A stretch of 64,000 bases of DNA from DATDIC01 sp963777625 (GTDB taxonomy: Bacteria > Pseudomonadota > Alphaproteobacteria > Acetobacterales > Acetobacteraceae), in NCBI GenBank assembly GCA_963777625.1, contig CAVZRO010000024.1:62001-126000 (forward strand). The letters are read 5' to 3'. Made by a program: the position numbers and the translations under genes. The notes under the pieces were generated by a model. That model was not told the origin of the DNA. It saw only the letters and a list, made by a program, of their open reading frames with translations, and did not search any database. Shown here one piece after another: positions 42,284 to 50,569 of this stretch (the stretch's first letter is position 1; every line of letters starts with the position of its first letter).

Positions 42284-42496
42284 GATACCAGACCGCATTG
42301 AGAATGACTCATCCTGCCGGTGTTGCCCGGAGTAACGTGAAGCGAACGAGCGGCGCGGTGGGCGGCAAAGTCGTGGATGGCCGGGACGGGTGCGTTGATG
42401 GCCGGGACAAGCCCGGCCATCACGGAATGGGGCCGGCCATGACGGAATGGGGCCGGCCATGACGGAAAGGGTCAGCATCAACCCGGGTTGGTATTA
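42284..42496. repeat. Dispersed intergenic repeat, family A copy 3
   Basis: A full copy with two or three tandem 'ggggccggccatgacggaat' tail units fills most of the 470-base gap between the cytochrome and the PsiF gene. Head, middle and tail blocks match copies at 27712 and 44927 almost base for base. Nothing else is seen in the gap except a hairpin near 42176-42210 that could terminate the cytochrome transcript. Confidence 0.75.
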
Positions 42497-42629
42497 TACC
42501 GACCCGCGAGGATGAAGACGCTAGATCCGTAGATCCGTCATGCACGCGAAAGCGGGCATCCAGGCGAGGGTCCGCGCGGTTCGGAGGGTTTGGCTGGACG
42601 AACGTAGGTCACAACGCAACGAGGTCCAC

Positions 42630-42890
42630 ATGAAAAAGCTTCTATTTGCCACTATCGTGACCCTGTCGGTGGCGCCCATGCTGGGGGGCGCAGCCTGGGC
42701 GGATAGTTCGTCCTGCAAGGCTCAGGCGACGTCCAAGAAGCTGGCCGGAGCCGCACAGACCAGTTTCATGAAGAAATGTACGACTGATGCCACGACCACG
42801 TGCGACGCCACCGCAGCCAGCAAAAAGCTCGCCGGGGCCGCCAAGACCAGCTTTACGAAAAAATGTGTGAACGACGCGGTGAGCGGGTAA
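42630..42890 (+). CDS. PsiF-repeat-containing small secreted protein
   Basis: This 86-residue protein has a signal peptide (MKKLLFATIVTLSVAPMLGGAAWA) and two ~23-residue PsiF repeats. Each has the form C-x(5)-SKKLAGAA-x-TSF-x-KKC (residues about 31-53 and 61-83). PsiF was named from a phosphate-starvation-inducible E. coli protein; its function is unknown. The ATG at 42630 was chosen because it begins the signal peptide. It is convergent with the next gene. Confidence 0.85.
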   Translation: MKKLLFATIVTLSVAPMLGGAAWADSSSCKAQATSKKLAGAAQTSFMKKCTTDATTTCDATAASKKLAGAAKTSFTKKCVNDAVSG

Positions 42891-42897
42891 ACTCGAA

Positions 42898-43197
42898 TTA
42901 CCGTTTTCCGGCCATGAAACCGCCCAACAGCGACTGTGCGACGTTCATCAGGGAAGACGCGCCACCGGAGCCGCCGGCAAGTTGTGCGTTCGGGTCGGAC
43001 GCCCCGTCGTCCTGTTGTGCATTCGGGTCGGACGTTGCGTCGTCCGGATGAATGCCGAGCATAACGGCTAGTTGATGGGCGAGTGGCGCGGGAAGGACGT
43101 CCCCAAGATGAGCGAGAAGCGCACCGACAATCGGTGTGACGGTCTCTACGGGCTGACCCGTCTGCGCGGCAATCTTCGCGATGAGTTCGTTCATCAT
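42898..43197 (-). CDS. Small protein of unknown function with Gly/Asp-rich linker
   Basis: This 99-residue protein has an N-terminal helical part (MMNELIAKIAAQTGQPVETV, then IVGALLAHLGDVLPAPLAHQLAVMLG). A low-complexity DDATSDPNAQQDDGASDPNAQ linker contains a repeated 'SDPNAQ'. A short C-terminal hydrophobic stretch (ASSLMNVAQSLLGGFMAGKR) closes it. It resembles DUF937/YidB-like small proteins only loosely. It ends seven bases from the convergent PsiF gene. Confidence 0.55.
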   Translation of the reverse strand: MMNELIAKIAAQTGQPVETVTPIVGALLAHLGDVLPAPLAHQLAVMLGIHPDDATSDPNAQQDDGASDPNAQLAGGSGGASSLMNVAQSLLGGFMAGKR

Positions 43198-43246
43198 GAG
43201 TTGATACTCCGCTTTTTCAGTGAAGCGAGCGAGGTTTTACCAGACT

Positions 43247-43500
43247 ACTAATTGTGGCCGCAACCGGAAACGGCGGCGCGACGGAGGTCTCCGCTGGAGC
43301 GTGCGTGGTGTTGCTAAGGCGGCGATCCAGCTGCACGGGGAGTTTCGGCGGCCTGCCGATTGCCTGCCGCCTGATACCGGACCGCATTGAGAATGACACA
43401 CAGTCCTGCCGGTGTTGGCCCGGAGCAACGTGAAGCGAACGAGCGGCGCGGTGGGCGACAACGTCGTGGATGGCCGAGACAAGCCAGGACGAGCCCACGC
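43247..43500. repeat. Left ~250-bp direct repeat flanking the IS remnant (contains family A copy 4)
   Basis: From 'actaattgtggccg' through 'ggaaacggcggcgcg', 'ggaggtctccgctgga' and 'tttcggcggcctgccgattg' to the family A block, this matches 44813-45075 in the same orientation. Several one- to six-base differences separate the copies. The first ~125 bases are seen only at these two places. Confidence 0.7.
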
Positions 43501-43512
43501 TGTCCGGCAGGT

Positions 43513-44799
43513 GACGCGCCGGAGCGAACTGCGGCGCAACACCAGTCGCTGCTGCAGCTTTGTGGCGCAGGCGCCGTGGTCGGATCGGGCGATGCTGCGC
43601 CGTGTGCGCGACTGTGTGCTGCCATCCGATCACGCGGACGAACCGGTCGAGGCGTGGATCATCGACGACACCGGGTTCCCCAGAAGAAGAGGCAGGCCAT
43701 TCGGTCGGGGTGGCGCGGCAGTATTGCGGCCAGTTGGGCAAGCAAGACAACTGCCAGGTGGCAGTGAGTTTGTCAGTGGCGACCCATCAGGGAAGCTTGC
43801 CGGTTGCCTACCGGCTGTATTTACCGAAGGAGTGGGCCGACGATGCGGCCCGCCGAAAGATCGCCGGCGTGCCCGATGATGTTCGCTTCCAGACCAAGCC
43901 GGAGATCGCGTTGCAGCAGCTGCGCGAGGCGCTGGCGGATGGTGTGCCATCGGCGCCGGTGCTGATGGACCCGGCCTATGGCAACGACAGCAAACTGCGA
44001 GCCGGGATCAGCGAACTTGGGCTGACCTATGTGGCCGGCATCCTGCCCGCCACGATGGTGTGGCGGCCCGGCGAGGCAGCGTTGCCACCGGCGTCCCACT
44101 CAGGCCGCGGCCGGCCCGGCAAGCGGCTGCGCCGTGACGCGACGCATCGTCCCGTGTCGGCCAAGACGCTGGCTCTGGAGCTCGACGCCGCTGCCTGGCA
44201 ACAGATCAAATGGCGGGACGGCAGCAACACGCCGCTGAGCTCGCGGTTCGCCCGATGGCGGGTGCGTCCGGCGCATGACGTAAAAAAAAAAAAAAAAAAA
44301 GAACGCCAGGCGGAATGAACCGGCGCCAGAGGAGTGGCTGCTGATCGAGTGGCCGGAGGGCGAGGCCGAACCGGATCACTACTGGCTCTGCACGCTGGCG
44401 GCCGACATCTCGCTCGAGCGCATGGTCGATCAGGCCAAGATGCGCTGGCGCATCGAGCGCGACTATCTCGAACTCAAACAGGAAGTCGGCCTGGGTCACT
44501 ACGAAGGCCGTGGTTGGCGTGGCTTCCATCATCACGCAACTCTCTGTGTCGCTGCCTACGGTTTCCTGATTTCCGAGAAGGAGACGATTCCCCCCTCAGG
44601 ACCAGCCCGCTCCTGGCGAGGCGCGCAATCTTGCCTTCCCGATGGTTATCGACCCAGAGGATCTGCCACTGCGTTCGCAACGCCACATGCCGCACTCAAT
44701 CGCCACGTTGCGTATCCGCCTCGCGCGAGCTTTGGCCCACGCACTGCCGCGATGTCCCTGTTGCGGACAGATGCGTCAGAAGGCCGTCGTGCGGAATGA
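43513..44799 (+). pseudogene. IS701-family transposase, truncated and frameshifted
   Basis: The DDE transposase signatures are intact across three frames. The first aspartate is in AWIIDDTGFP (to about 43680). Then 'GHSVGVARQYCGQLGKQDNC', QVAVSLSVATHQGSLPVAYR and the second aspartate in VLMDPAYGND (to about 44280) follow. Finally WLLIEWPEGEAEP and the glutamate helix RWRIERDYLELKQEVGLGHY end at 44799. The first ~90 residues are missing. One shift is near 43685 and the other at a run of 19 A (44282-44300). In this GC-rich genome that run is exceptional and may be slippage-prone. As written no transposase is made. Confidence 0.8.
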
Positions 44800-44812
44800 G
44801 TGACGCAGTAGG

Positions 44813-45115
44813 ACTAATTGTGGCCGACCGGAAACGGCGGCGCGCGGAGGTCTCCGCTGGAGGTGCGTGGTGTTCCGGCGCGATCCACTGCACGGGGATT
44901 TCGGCGGCCTGCCGATTGCCTGCCGCCTGATACCGGACCGCATTGAGAATGACTCATCCTGCCGGTGTTGCCCGGAGCAACGTGAAGCGAACGAGCGGCG
45001 CGGTGGCGACAACGTCATGGATGGCCGAGACAAAAAGCCGGCCGTGACGGAAAGGGGCCCGGCCATGACGGGAAGGGGCCGGCTGTGACGGAAAGGGTCA
45101 GCATCAACGGCGGGG
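44813..45115. repeat. Right direct repeat flanking the IS remnant (contains family A copy 5)
   Basis: It starts 'actaattgtggccg' 13 bases after the transposase stop and repeats the left copy. It then continues with a complete family A tail ('gccggccatgacgga' style units and 'aagggtcagcatcaac') to about 45115. Confidence 0.7.
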
Positions 45116-45184
45116 AAACCAGTGACCGCACACTGTCGTATGCCTCGCTCGAGATCGGTTTAGTTTGTTATGTCATGTGCCAGA

Positions 45185-45222
45185 TCCCTCCCCTAACCCC
45201 TCCCGCAAGCGGGAGGGGGATT
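45185..45222 (-). terminator. GC-rich hairpin, likely terminator (repeat family D, copy 2)
   Basis: Here 'ccctcccctaacccctcccgcaagcgggaggggga' forms a strong stem around a gcaagc-type loop. It lies about 27-64 bases past the stop of the minus-strand LLM gene. Confidence 0.45.
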
Positions 45223-45248
45223 AGTCGTTGCGTGAGCAACCATTGGTG

Positions 45249-46444
45249 CTACGCGTCGCGGGCGCCGATGGTGCGCTCGCGGAAGCCTTCGGGCACTTCG
45301 CGGCCGTGGTCGGTGAAGGCGCGCCGCACCGCTTCCACGGTGCCGCCGACCACCCGCTGGCGGTTGTCGCGCACGAATTGGTTGGAGCCGACGATGGTTT
45401 CCAGCGATCCCTGGAACTGCGGCATCACGTAGCGGGCGAACAGTTCGTAGCTGCGCAGCGTCTGCTCGCGGTTGGCCCATTCGTGGGCGCGGAACAGGAT
45501 GCCGCCGAAGCCGCCGCGGCTGAGTTCCAGCAGCCGGTGAATGCCCTTGGTGACGGTTTCCGGTGATCCGACCAGGGTGGTGCCCATCTTCACGCCTTCG
45601 CGCAGCGGATCGTCGGAACGGCCGGGCGGGCGGCCGAGCGTATCCTCGAAGTAGGTGACGGTTTCGACGCGCTCGCCGGCCTGGATGTCGCGAGAGGGCG
45701 CTGCTCGTCGTCCTCGGCGATATGGGCGGTGACGACCACGCGCCAGTTCTTGCGGTGCACGGACTTGCCGTGCCTGGCGGCGGTTTCCTCAGCAATCTTC
45801 CACTGGCCGGCCAGTGCTTCGGGGCCGCCGGGCAGGCCGGCACCGATCGACAACACGCCGATACCGAACTGGCCGGCGGCGATCATGCCGAACGGCGTGA
45901 TGGTGCTGGCCACCGCGATTTCGAAGCAGGGATCGCTGTAGGGGGCGAGGTGCAGGCGCGCCTCGTTCAGCTCGAACCAGTCGGTCTTCATGGTGACCGG
46001 CTCCTCGCAGCGGAGCAGGCGGGTGATCGCTTCCAGCGATTCGATCATGCGCGGGCGCAGGCGCGTCGGCTCGATGCCGAGCATGTAGGCGTCGGAGGTC
46101 AGCGCGCCGGGTCCGCAGCCGAGCATGGAGCGTCCGCGCGTCATGTGATCGAGCTGGACGAAGCGCTGCGCGACCAGCAGCGGATTATGGTAGGGCAGGG
46201 AGGTCACGCCGGAGCCGAGCCGGATGTGCTTCGTGCGTTCGGCCGCGGCGGCGATGACCAGTTCGGGTGAAGCGATCAGTTCCCAGCCGGCGGAATGGTG
46301 CTCGCCGATCCAGGCTTCGTCGTAGCCGAGCCAGTCGAGCCACTCCAGCAACTCCACGTCGCGGTTCATCGCCAGCGTCGGGTTCTCGCCCAGGCGGTGG
46401 AAGGGTGCGAGGAAGATGCCGAAATTCATGCCGCGATGGGCCAT
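45249..46444 (-). pseudogene. LLM-class flavin-dependent oxidoreductase, one frameshift
   Basis: The first frame gives MNFGIFLAPFHRLGENPTLA, GYDEAWIGEHHSAGWELIAS, and GCGPGALTSDAYMLGIEP up to AHIAEDDEQ. Near 45695 the frame changes, and the rest (GVKMGTTLVGSPETVTKGIH, NREQTLRSYELFARYVMPQF) is the normal C-terminal half of this monooxygenase group. A two-base loss in a CGCG stretch would explain it. The ATG at 46444 follows an AGGAG. The enzyme would be about 400 residues, a usual length. It is divergent from the SDR/PhyH pair and probably part of one catabolic locus. Confidence 0.75.
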
Positions 46445-46543
46445 GCCGGGGGGCTCCTGTGTTTCGGCCATCGTGCTACGGTCGCGGTCGATCGCCAAGC
46501 CGCGGGCCGGCATGGCAGGCATTAGTGACGGGGGAGGGGGACG

Positions 46544-47296
46544 ATGCGGCTGGCCGGCAAGGTGGCGATCGTTTCAGGTGCGGCGTCCGGCATGGGAGCG
46601 GCCACAGCGCGGCGATTTGCCGGCGAGGGTGCGAAGGTCGTGCTGGGCGATCTGCTGGACGATGAAGGCGAGCAGGCGACAGAGACGATCCGTGCCGCCG
46701 GGGGCGAGGCGCTGTTCATGCACCTGGATGTCGCCGATGAGGCGAACTGGCAGGCGGTGGTGGATGCCGCGGTGGCGCGGTATGGGCGGCTGGATGTCGC
46801 GGTCAACAATGCCGGGATCAGCGGCAGCGCGGTGAACGATACGATGGAAACCGAGGCGTGGCACCGGCTGATGTCGGTCAATGCGACCGGCGTGTTTCTC
46901 GGCATGAAGTTCGAAATTCCGGCGATGCGCAAGGCGGGCGGCGGATCGATTGTCAATATCTCGTCGATTTCAGGGAATGTGGGGCAGACCAACATCCATC
47001 TCGGCTACAACGCATCGAAGGGTGCGGTGCGGATCATGACCAAGGCCGCCGCGGTGCAGTTCGGCCCGGAGGGGATCCGGGTGAACTCGATCCATCCGGG
47101 ATTGATGCCGCCGATGCGTACCTCCGGCGCCACCGCCGACCCGGTGCTGCGGCAGCGCTGGCTGCGCCGCGTGCCGCTGGGCCGGTTCGGGGAGGTGGAT
47201 GACGTGGCCAATGTGGCGCTGTTCCTGGCGTCCGAGGAGTCGTCCTACATGACGGGCAGCGAGTTGCATGTGGATGGCGGCTACCTGGCCGGTTAG
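46544..47296 (+). CDS. Short-chain dehydrogenase/reductase (SDR), classical
   Basis: This 250-residue protein has the cofactor motif SGAASGMG at residues 11-18, D after strand two (LGDLLDDE) indicating NAD preference, and NNAGISG. The catalytic Ser lies in NISSISGN with Tyr-Lys in YNASKGA, and the C-terminus is SYMTGSELHVDGGYLAG. It is typical of the 3-oxoacyl-ACP reductase / glucose dehydrogenase-like classical group. It lies 12 bases upstream of the PhyH gene, clearly one operon, divergent from the LLM gene. Confidence 0.88.
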   Translation: MRLAGKVAIVSGAASGMGAATARRFAGEGAKVVLGDLLDDEGEQATETIRAAGGEALFMHLDVADEANWQAVVDAAVARYGRLDVAVNNAGISGSAVNDTMETEAWHRLMSVNATGVFLGMKFEIPAMRKAGGGSIVNISSISGNVGQTNIHLGYNASKGAVRIMTKAAAVQFGPEGIRVNSIHPGLMPPMRTSGATADPVLRQRWLRRVPLGRFGEVDDVANVALFLASEESSYMTGSELHVDGGYLAG

Positions 47297-47308
47297 GGAG
47301 ACAGAACG

Positions 47309-48109
47309 ATGCGGCTGACGAACCATCACCTCCAGCAATTCGAAACCGAAGGTTGGCTGTTTCTGTCGGACCTGTTCTCGGGGGAGGAAATCGCGGCGCT
47401 GCGCGACGAGGCGGAGGCGATCTTCCATCAGACGCGCCAGGAGATCTGGCGTGAGAAATCCGGCGCTCCGCGCACGGCCTTCGCCGCTCATACCTATAAC
47501 GAATCGTTCCGGCTGCTTGGTGCGCATCCCAGGCTGATCCGGCCGGTGGAGCAGGTGTTCGGCGAGCAGGTCTACATGCACCAGTTCAAGATCAACGCGA
47601 AGGCGGCGTTCGATGGCGAGGTGTGGCAATGGCACCAGGATTACGGCACCTGGGCGCGCGACGACGGGATGCCGGAGCCGCGGGCGATGAACATCTCGGT
47701 GTTCCTCGATGAGGTGATGCCGATCAACGGCCCGCTGATGCTGGTGCCGCGCAGCCATCGGCATGGCACGCTGCCGGCTGGGCACGATACGTCGACCACG
47801 TCCTATCCGCTGTGGACGCTGGACCATGCGACCGTGCAGCGCCTGGTGGATGAAGGCGGCATTGTCAGCCCCACCGGGAAGCCGGGCGGGGTGCTGATGT
47901 TCCACGGCAACCTGGTGCACGGATCGGCTGGGAACATCACCCCTTATCCGCGCAAGATCGTCTATCTGACGCTGAACGCGGTTTCCAACTACATCCGCAC
48001 ACCGACTCGTGCGGACTGGATCGCGCATCGCGATTTTGCCCCGATCGAGCCGGTGGCGGACGATGCGTTGCTGGAGCATGCGCGCCGGTTCAAGGCGGCG
48101 GCGGAGTAG
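47309..48109 (+). CDS. Phytanoyl-CoA dioxygenase (PhyH) family protein
   Basis: This 266-residue Fe(II)/2-oxoglutarate dioxygenase-like protein has the facial triad as H-x-D in WQWHQDYGTW (about residue 112) and a distal His in FHGNLVHGSAGN (about residue 205). A downstream Arg near PRKIVYLTLN could bind 2-oxoglutarate. Family members hydroxylate diverse small molecules, so the substrate is open. It is coupled to the SDR upstream (12 bases), which could oxidise the alcohol it makes. Confidence 0.87.
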   Translation: MRLTNHHLQQFETEGWLFLSDLFSGEEIAALRDEAEAIFHQTRQEIWREKSGAPRTAFAAHTYNESFRLLGAHPRLIRPVEQVFGEQVYMHQFKINAKAAFDGEVWQWHQDYGTWARDDGMPEPRAMNISVFLDEVMPINGPLMLVPRSHRHGTLPAGHDTSTTSYPLWTLDHATVQRLVDEGGIVSPTGKPGGVLMFHGNLVHGSAGNITPYPRKIVYLTLNAVSNYIRTPTRADWIAHRDFAPIEPVADDALLEHARRFKAAAE

Positions 48110-48153
48110 GCGAGGGGCTTTAAGCCTGGAACGCCGGTCCCAATTTACCGGCG

Positions 48154-48450
48154 ATGAAACAAGCAAGTTCGAGCGTGTGGCCGTGGTTCAGCCTGGGTTG
48201 GCAAAGTGCCAGGCTCGGTTGGGAGATGCAGCAGGTGGTGGCGCTGCGGTTGGCCAGGATCGCCGGGGGAGGGGCATCGGCGCAGCGGGAGGCGGCGTTG
48301 ATGGTCACCGAGAAGATCGGGGCGCTGGCTGAAGCTCAGGCGCTGATGCTGCATGCGTGCAGTACCGGCAATGTCGACCGGGCGAGCAAGCGGTTGCTGG
48401 CGTTGTATAGCCGGCGGGTGAAGGCGAACCGGCGGCGGCTGAGCCGGTGA
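48154..48450 (+). CDS. Small helical protein of unknown function
   Basis: This 98-residue protein has a Trp-rich N-terminus (WPWFSLGWQSARLGWEMQQV). Amphipathic helices of phasin-like character (EAALMVTEKIGALAEAQALM) follow, and a very basic tail (RRVKANRRRLSR). No close family was recognised. It lies just upstream of the rplU promoter, and no strong ribosome site was seen. Confidence 0.5.
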   Translation: MKQASSSVWPWFSLGWQSARLGWEMQQVVALRLARIAGGGASAQREAALMVTEKIGALAEAQALMLHACSTGNVDRASKRLLALYSRRVKANRRRLSR

Positions 48451-48468
48451 CATATCGCCTGGCGTGAT

Positions 48469-48496
48469 TTGACAGTCTCCGAACGCGCGCTATAAC
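48469..48496 (+). promoter_or_regulatory. Sigma-70-type promoter of the rplU-rpmA operon
   Basis: A perfect TTGACA at 48469-48474, a 16-base spacer and TATAAC at 48491-48496 read toward rplU. This leaves a leader of about 55 bases with room for regulation by L21 or its neighbours. Confidence 0.6.
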
Positions 48497-48558
48497 CCGC
48501 GCCTTCCGGCCGGCGCCGCACAGGTGTCCGGGCGCGACCTATTGGCAAGGCGGTACCG

Positions 48559-49032
48559 ATGTTCGCAGTCATCCGCACCGGCGGAAAACAATACCGAGTT
48601 ACGCCGAATGCGGTGCTGAAGGTGGAAAAGCTCGTGGCGGAGCCGGGCACGACCATCACCTTCACCGACGTGCTGGCGGTCGGCGATGCCGGCGCGATGA
48701 CGCTGGGGGCGCCCGTGGTGGCCGGGGCGTCGGTGACGGCGACGGTGGTGGCGCAGGACCGGCTGGACAAGATCATCGTGTTCAAGAAGCGTCGGCGGCA
48801 GAACAGCCGCCGCAAGAACGGACATCGCCAGCATGTTACGGTGCTGCGCGTGGCGGATATCAGCGGCGTGCCGGGTGCTGTGAGTGCGGACGCCGAGACG
48901 GCCGACGAATCGGGCGCTGTGGCCGCGGAGACTGTTTCGGTCGCCGACCAGACGCCGACCGAGGCCGAGCCCGCGCCGAGCGGCGAGACCGCCGACGAGG
49001 CCGGGGCGGCGCCGACCGAAGGAGCGAACTGA
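48559..49032 (+). CDS. rplU: 50S ribosomal protein L21
   Basis: This 157-residue protein has a conserved L21 core in residues 1-103 (MFAVIRTGGKQYRV...KIIVFKKRRRQNSRRKNGHRQH...VLRVADI). It binds 23S rRNA. It is followed by a ~50-residue acidic, Ala/Glu-rich tail (ETADESGAVAAETVSVADQ..) not present in E. coli L21. Such tails are common in Alphaproteobacteria. It starts the housekeeping run with its own promoter and is followed one base later by rpmA. Confidence 0.95.
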   Translation: MFAVIRTGGKQYRVTPNAVLKVEKLVAEPGTTITFTDVLAVGDAGAMTLGAPVVAGASVTATVVAQDRLDKIIVFKKRRRQNSRRKNGHRQHVTVLRVADISGVPGAVSADAETADESGAVAAETVSVADQTPTEAEPAPSGETADEAGAAPTEGAN

Positions 49033-49033
49033 C

Positions 49034-49303
49034 ATGGCACACAAGAAAGCCGGCGGCTCTTCGCGCAATGGGCGCGACACGGAAGGGCGGCGGCTCGGCA
49101 TCAAGAAGTTCGGCGGTGAGGCCGTCGTGGCCGGCAACATCATCCTCCGGCAGCGTGGTACCAAATGGAAGCCGGGCCAGAATGTCGGGCTGGGGCGCGA
49201 TCATACGATTTTTGCGTTGATCGACGGAAATGTGGAGTTCGCCCGCAAGGCGGAGGGGCGGGTGCATGTTTCCGTGCGACCGCTGCCGGCCGCGGCTGAG
49301 TAA
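49034..49303 (+). CDS. rpmA: 50S ribosomal protein L27
   Basis: This 89-residue protein is full-length (MAHKKAGGSSRNGRDTEGRR...GTKWKPGQNVGLGRDHTIFA). The N-terminus reaches the peptidyl-transferase centre in the ribosome. It lacks the cleaved leader seen in Firmicutes. It lies one base after the rplU stop. A family C palindrome separates it from obgE. Confidence 0.95.
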   Translation: MAHKKAGGSSRNGRDTEGRRLGIKKFGGEAVVAGNIILRQRGTKWKPGQNVGLGRDHTIFALIDGNVEFARKAEGRVHVSVRPLPAAAE

Positions 49304-49305
49304 GA

Positions 49306-49541
49306 CCAGGGGCTCTGCCCCTGGACCCCGCCAGAGGGCGCTGCCCTCTGGGCTCCCGCCAAGGGCATTGCCCTTGGGACCCTTCACTTGGGTTGGGTGT
49401 GGGGGTGGGTGCCTACACGTCCCTCACCAACAGCACCGTAGGCACCCACCCCCACACCCAACCAAAACGGATGGATTGCAAAGGCACAGCCTTTGCCGGG
49501 GTGCAGGGGCAGGGCCCCTGCCGGGGTTCGGGGCGGCGCCC
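49306..49541. repeat. Palindromic intergenic element, family C copy 2
   Basis: The central inverted repeat (49388-49416 with about 49438-49463, loop ~21 bases) matches copy 1 at 9673. The flanking small hairpins are in a different order and number (gagggcgctgccctc, ccaagggcattgcccttgg, caaaggcacagcctttg). It occupies the whole rpmA-obgE gap and could terminate most ribosomal-protein transcripts. Confidence 0.75.
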
Positions 49542-49558
49542 CGACCTTCGCACCGGTC

Positions 49559-50569
49559 ATGAAATTCCTTGATCAGGCCAAGATCTATCTTCGTTCGGGT
49601 GACGGCGGCGATGGCGTGGTCGCGTTCCGGCGCGAGAAGTTCATCGAGTTCGGCGGCCCGGATGGCGGCAACGGCGGCAAGGGCGGCGATATCGTGTTCC
49701 AGGCGGTATCCAACCTGAACACATTGCTCGATTTCCGCTACACCCAGCATTTCCGGGCCAAAAAGGGCGGCAACGGAGCCGGCTCCGACCGCACGGGCGC
49801 CAACGCGCCCGACGTGACCATCAACGTGCCGCTCGGCACCCAGATCATGGATGACGACCGCGAGACCTTGCTGGCCGACCTGATCGCCCCAGGCCAGCGC
49901 GTGACATTGCTGCGCGGCGGCGACGGCGGGTTCGGCAACACCCACTTCAAGTCATCGACCAATCGGGCGCCGCGGCGGGCCGATAAAGGCTGGCCCGGAC
50001 AGGAGCGCTGGGTCTGGCTGCGGCTGAAGCTGATCGCGGATGCCGGGCTGGTGGGATTGCCGAATGCCGGCAAGTCCACACTGCTCGCCGCCGTCTCCGC
50101 GGCACGGCCGAAGATCGCGGATTATCCGTTCACCACACTTGTCCCGCAGCTCGGGGTGGTGCGTCTTTCGGCGATGGAGGAGTTCGTCCTCGCTGACATT
50201 CCGGGTCTGATCGAAGGCGCGCACGAAGGGGTGGGCCTGGGCGACCGGTTCCTGGGCCATGTGGAGCGCTGCGCCGTCCTGCTGCATCTGATTGACGGCG
50301 CGGCCGGCGACGTGGTGCGCGCCTGGCGTACGGTGCGCGCGGAACTGGCGGCTTATGGCGGCGGACTGGCCGGCAAACCGGAATTGATTGGGCTGAACAA
50401 GACCGATGCGATGACGCCGCGCGAGGCCGCTGCTCGGCGCTCGGCGCTCGCGCGCGCCTCCGGCGAGCGCGTGATGCTGCTGTCCGGCGCCACCAGCCAG
50501 GGCGTGCCGGAGCTGTTGCGTGCGCTGGCCGACATGATCGCCGCGGCGCGGCGGGATAACGCCGCATGA
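49559..50569 (+). CDS. obgE: GTPase ObgE/CgtA
   Basis: This 336-residue protein has the glycine-rich Obg fold at residues 1-158 (MKFLDQAKIYLRSGDGGDGV). The G domain begins near residue 160, with G1 GLPNAGKST, G2/G3 PFTTLVPQLGVV and DIPGLIEGA, and G4 NKTD. It lacks a long C-terminal OCT domain. It associates with the 50S subunit and links growth to guanine nucleotide levels. The gene overlaps proB by four bases (ATGA). Confidence 0.95.
   Translation: MKFLDQAKIYLRSGDGGDGVVAFRREKFIEFGGPDGGNGGKGGDIVFQAVSNLNTLLDFRYTQHFRAKKGGNGAGSDRTGANAPDVTINVPLGTQIMDDDRETLLADLIAPGQRVTLLRGGDGGFGNTHFKSSTNRAPRRADKGWPGQERWVWLRLKLIADAGLVGLPNAGKSTLLAAVSAARPKIADYPFTTLVPQLGVVRLSAMEEFVLADIPGLIEGAHEGVGLGDRFLGHVERCAVLLHLIDGAAGDVVRAWRTVRAELAAYGGGLAGKPELIGLNKTDAMTPREAAARRSALARASGERVMLLSGATSQGVPELLRALADMIAAARRDNAA

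Larger units (their letters stand above)
43247..45075. mobile_element. Decayed IS701-type element between long direct repeats
   Basis: The unit runs from the left 250-bp repeat, through the broken transposase, to the right repeat at 44813. It looks like either an IS inserted into one copy of a tandem duplication or a composite whose ends are the repeats. No clean terminal inverted repeats or target duplications were identified by eye. Confidence 0.45.
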
